Source: Caenimonas sedimenti (lineage in GTDB: Bacteria > Pseudomonadota > Gammaproteobacteria > Burkholderiales > Burkholderiaceae_C). Taken from it: a DNA stretch of 64,000 nt. Position 1 is the stretch's first letter; every line of letters begins with the position of its first letter. The notes under the pieces are model-generated. The model was not told where the DNA came from, ran no database searches, and was given only the letters and a program-made list of their open reading frames with translations. The translations under genes were made by a program, and so were the position numbers. Of the stretch, positions 61,909 through 64,000 are shown in pieces. The stretch is from contig NZ_VOBQ01000003.1 of the NCBI RefSeq assembly GCF_007833165.1, forward strand, positions 124,001 through 188,000, given 5' to 3'.

Positions 61909-63297
61909 ATGACCGCGACCTCCATCACGCCCGAGCTGCTGCGCCGCTTCGATGTCCCCGGCCCGCGCTACACGTCGTACCCGACGGCGGACCGGTTCGT
62001 GGAGGCGTTCACCCCGCACCACTACGAACAGGCCCTGGCCCAGCGCCGGGAGGGGCCGGCCGCGCTGTCGTTGCCGCTGTCGCTGTACGTGCACATCCCG
62101 TTCTGCGAGTCGCTGTGCTACTACTGCGCCTGCAACAAGATCATCACGCGGCACCACGACCGGGCGCAATCCTACCTGCGGTACCTGGGCCGGGAGATGG
62201 ATCTGCACAACGCCATCCTCGGCACCGACCGGGTCGTGACGCAACTGCACCTGGGGGGCGGTTCGCCCACCTTCCTGTCGGACGTCGAACTGGCGCAGCT
62301 CATGGCCATGCTGCGGCGCGGCTTCGCCATCGCTCCCGGCGCGGAATGCTCGATCGAGGTGGACCCGCGCACGGTGGACGGGGCCCGGCTGCAGGCGATC
62401 GCGGACCTGGGCTTCAACCGCATCAGTTTCGGCGTCCAGGACTTCGACCCCGACGTCCAGAAGGCGGTGCACCGGATCCAGCCGGCCGGGCAGGTGTTCG
62501 CGTTGATGGAGCAGGCGCGGGCCATCGGCTTCGATTCGATCAACATCGACCTGATCTACGGGCTGCCGCGGCAGTCCCCCGAGTCCTTCGCGCGCACGCT
62601 GGCCCAGGTCTCGCAACTGCGCCCTGACCGCATCGCCCTCTACGGCTATGCGCACCTGCCGGAGCGCTTCAAGTCCCAGCGGCGCATCGCGCAGGCGGAG
62701 CTGCCGGCACCGGGGGCCAAGGTGACGATGCTGTCGCAGGCGCTCGCTTCGTTCGAAGGCGACGGCTACGTGTACGTCGGCATGGACCATTTCGCGCGGC
62801 CGGACGACGCGCTGGCGGTCGCCAAGCGGCAGGGCCGGTTGCACCGCAATTTCCAGGGTTACAGCACCCAGCCGGACTGCGACCTCATCGGCTTGGGCGT
62901 CTCGGCCATCGGGCGGGTCGGCGCGACCTACAGCCAGAACGCCAAGACGCTTGCCGAGTACTGCGACCATCTCGACCAGGGCCGCCTGCCGGTGGCACGC
63001 GGGCTCGCCCTGAGCCGCGACGACCTGGCGCGCCGCGCCGTCATCATGGCCCTCATGTGCCAGGGCGAAGTGGTCTTCGAATCGATCGAGGTGGCCTGGC
63101 TGCTCCACTTCCGCAAGTATTTCGGCGCCGAGCTGGAGCAGTTGGACAAGCTTTGCGCGGAGGGCCTGGTGACCGTGGACGAGACCGCCATCCAGGTGAC
63201 GGCCAAAGGCTGGTTCTTCGTGCGCGCCATCGCCATGCTGTTCGACCGCTACCTGCAGGCCGATCGCAACCGCACCAAGTTCTCACGCATCCTCTGA
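61909..63297 (+). CDS. hemN: Oxygen-independent coproporphyrinogen III oxidase
   Basis: A 462-residue radical-SAM enzyme. The cluster motif is CESLCYYCAC (Cys66, Cys70, Cys73), preceded by GPRYTSYPTADRF and followed by LHLGGGSPTFLS and YGLPRQSPESFARTL. It makes protoporphyrinogen without oxygen for heme synthesis. ATG 61909 opens the usual N-terminus; a GTG at 61900 in frame would add three residues. There is no ribosome binding site before it. Confidence 0.95.
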   Translation: MTATSITPELLRRFDVPGPRYTSYPTADRFVEAFTPHHYEQALAQRREGPAALSLPLSLYVHIPFCESLCYYCACNKIITRHHDRAQSYLRYLGREMDLHNAILGTDRVVTQLHLGGGSPTFLSDVELAQLMAMLRRGFAIAPGAECSIEVDPRTVDGARLQAIADLGFNRISFGVQDFDPDVQKAVHRIQPAGQVFALMEQARAIGFDSINIDLIYGLPRQSPESFARTLAQVSQLRPDRIALYGYAHLPERFKSQRRIAQAELPAPGAKVTMLSQALASFEGDGYVYVGMDHFARPDDALAVAKRQGRLHRNFQGYSTQPDCDLIGLGVSAIGRVGATYSQNAKTLAEYCDHLDQGRLPVARGLALSRDDLARRAVIMALMCQGEVVFESIEVAWLLHFRKYFGAELEQLDKLCAEGLVTVDETAIQVTAKGWFFVRAIAMLFDRYLQADRNRTKFSRIL

Positions 63298-63319
63298 CCG
63301 GCCGTTTCCCCTTCGCACC

Positions 63320-63730
63320 ATGACATCCACCAGCCCCCATTTCCATGAATTGCTCCAGTCCGCCGCCGGGCAGCCCGAGCCGCAGCGGCTGCTGTTCGTC
63401 TTCGCGGGCGCGGGGCTGCCCGAGGACGCGACGCCGGCGCAAAGGGCACGCTTCGAAGCGGGCGAGGGCGGCACCCTCGAGCCGCTGGCCTGCGTCGACA
63501 AGAGGCCGGACGAGCTGACGGATTTCGAGGCCCTGGCCGCCGAGGCGCGCCAGGCGTGTCCGCCCTGGCATGTGGTGTTCATCGCGGCCCTGGGCGGCCA
63601 GGCCGGCGCCGGGCCGACCGACGGCCAGGTCGACGACGCGCTGCGCGGCATGGTCGAGAACCTGCGCGTCGGCCGCATGCAGGGCTACTCCGCGCTCGAC
63701 CCCGCTGGCGAGCCCGTGGCGTTCGAGTAG
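63320..63730 (+). CDS. Uncharacterised conserved protein after hemN
   Basis: A 136-residue soluble protein. Visible parts are PEPQRLLFVFAGAGLPEDAT, ACVDKRPDELTDFEAL and CPPWHVVFIAALGGQAG, suggesting a small alpha/beta fold. I recall relatives in Burkholderiales being labelled as ribonucleotide reductase subunits, but no reductase motif is present and I do not endorse that label. It lies 22 bases after hemN and may share its transcript. Confidence 0.7.
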   Translation: MTSTSPHFHELLQSAAGQPEPQRLLFVFAGAGLPEDATPAQRARFEAGEGGTLEPLACVDKRPDELTDFEALAAEARQACPPWHVVFIAALGGQAGAGPTDGQVDDALRGMVENLRVGRMQGYSALDPAGEPVAFE

Positions 63731-63763
63731 TCGGACTGCGATTCGGGCCGCCGGCCGGGCGTT

Positions 63764-64000
63764 TCACGCCCCGCCGGACGCCAGGTCGAGCACCTGGCCA
63801 TCGTGCTCCACGTACGGCGCATACGGGCCCGTGCCACTGTTGTCGGCGTGCGAGGCGGCGACGAAATCACCCCGGGTCACGTCGAACACGTGCACTTCGC
63901 CGTCCTCGATGACGTAGTGCCAGCCGTGCAGGGTGAGGCGGCCCTGCTCGACCTCGCGCCGCACCATGGGATAGGCCATGAGGCGCTCCAGTTGCAGGAC
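63764..64000 (-). CDS. Beta-carbonic anhydrase, C-terminal part (start beyond right edge)
   Basis: The leftward frame is open to the last base, so about 78 C-terminal codons are visible. YPMVRREVEQGRLTLHGWHY followed by VIEDGEVHVFD is the typical end of beta-class carbonic anhydrases. The zinc ligands lie outside the window. The extra 30-residue tail after that motif is less conserved. Confidence 0.8.
   Translation of the reverse strand, partial: VLQLERLMAYPMVRREVEQGRLTLHGWHYVIEDGEVHVFDVTRGDFVAASHADNSGTGPYAPYVEHDGQVLDLASGGA

Noticed and set aside
63731-63790. Hairpin GGGCG/CGCCC as a terminator between the post-hemN gene and the carbonic anhydrase gene
   Set aside because: The stem is short, partly inside the carbonic anhydrase coding end, and has no T run on either strand.

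Overview
The window is a gene-dense, GC-rich chromosomal segment of a betaproteobacterium, most likely order Burkholderiales, family Comamonadaceae (Ramlibacter/Variovorax-like; inferred from gene content, not measured). Pointers are the rpsF-priB-rpsR-rplI operon, ppsR divergent from ppsA, the two symporters of the VC_2705 type, and the style of the cbb3 oxidase cluster. I found no rRNA, tRNA, insertion sequence, prophage or CRISPR array, and no gene-free stretch above 300 bases.

Region 1 (1-13100) handles iron and peroxide. After the end of an rlmD-type methyltransferase gene and a Bax-inhibitor-1 protein come two leftward iron operons. One is bfd-tonB-exbB-exbD-hemP. The other is a Fiu-type siderophore receptor, a PiuC-type hydroxylase and an FMN 2-hydroxyacid dehydrogenase. 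Each has a 19-bp Fur-like palindrome upstream. They are followed by fpr, bacterioferritin, ahpF and ahpC.

Region 2 (13100-26900) is housekeeping and transport: ppsR/ppsA, two paralogous sodium:solute symporters carrying EF-hand-like loops, each followed by a member of one uncharacterised small family, then rpsF-priB-rpsR-rplI behind a structured leader that fits the S6:S18 autoregulatory RNA, and dnaB.

Region 3 (26900-63300) is the striking part: about 36 kb of low-oxygen genes. It holds the complete cbb3 oxidase set (ccoI, S, N, O, Q, P, G, H), a PAS kinase/response-regulator pair, two FNR paralogues with all four Fe-S cysteines, three hemerythrin-type proteins and four universal stress proteins. 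It also holds class II ribonucleotide reductase, a nitroreductase, hemN, an AMP/thymidine phosphorylase coupled to a PRPP synthetase, an ADP-forming acyl-CoA synthetase fused to a GNAT acetyltransferase, a beta-CASP hydrolase, an orphan GspE-type ATPase, and a DksA-LigA-LigB operon. Ten sites matching or nearly matching TTGAT-N4-ATCAA lie in its intergenic gaps, almost always just before an operon. This looks like one physically clustered FNR regulon. Its content resembles the mycobacterial DosR dormancy regulon, and it is inserted between the cco genes and the hemN/fnr genes that often adjoin them. In several genes the site is centred 41.5-42.5 bp before the start codon, which predicts leaderless mRNAs. 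A UbiB-like gene here has an in-frame amber codon before its last membrane helix.

The right edge holds a small uncharacterised gene and the 3' end of a beta-carbonic anhydrase gene.
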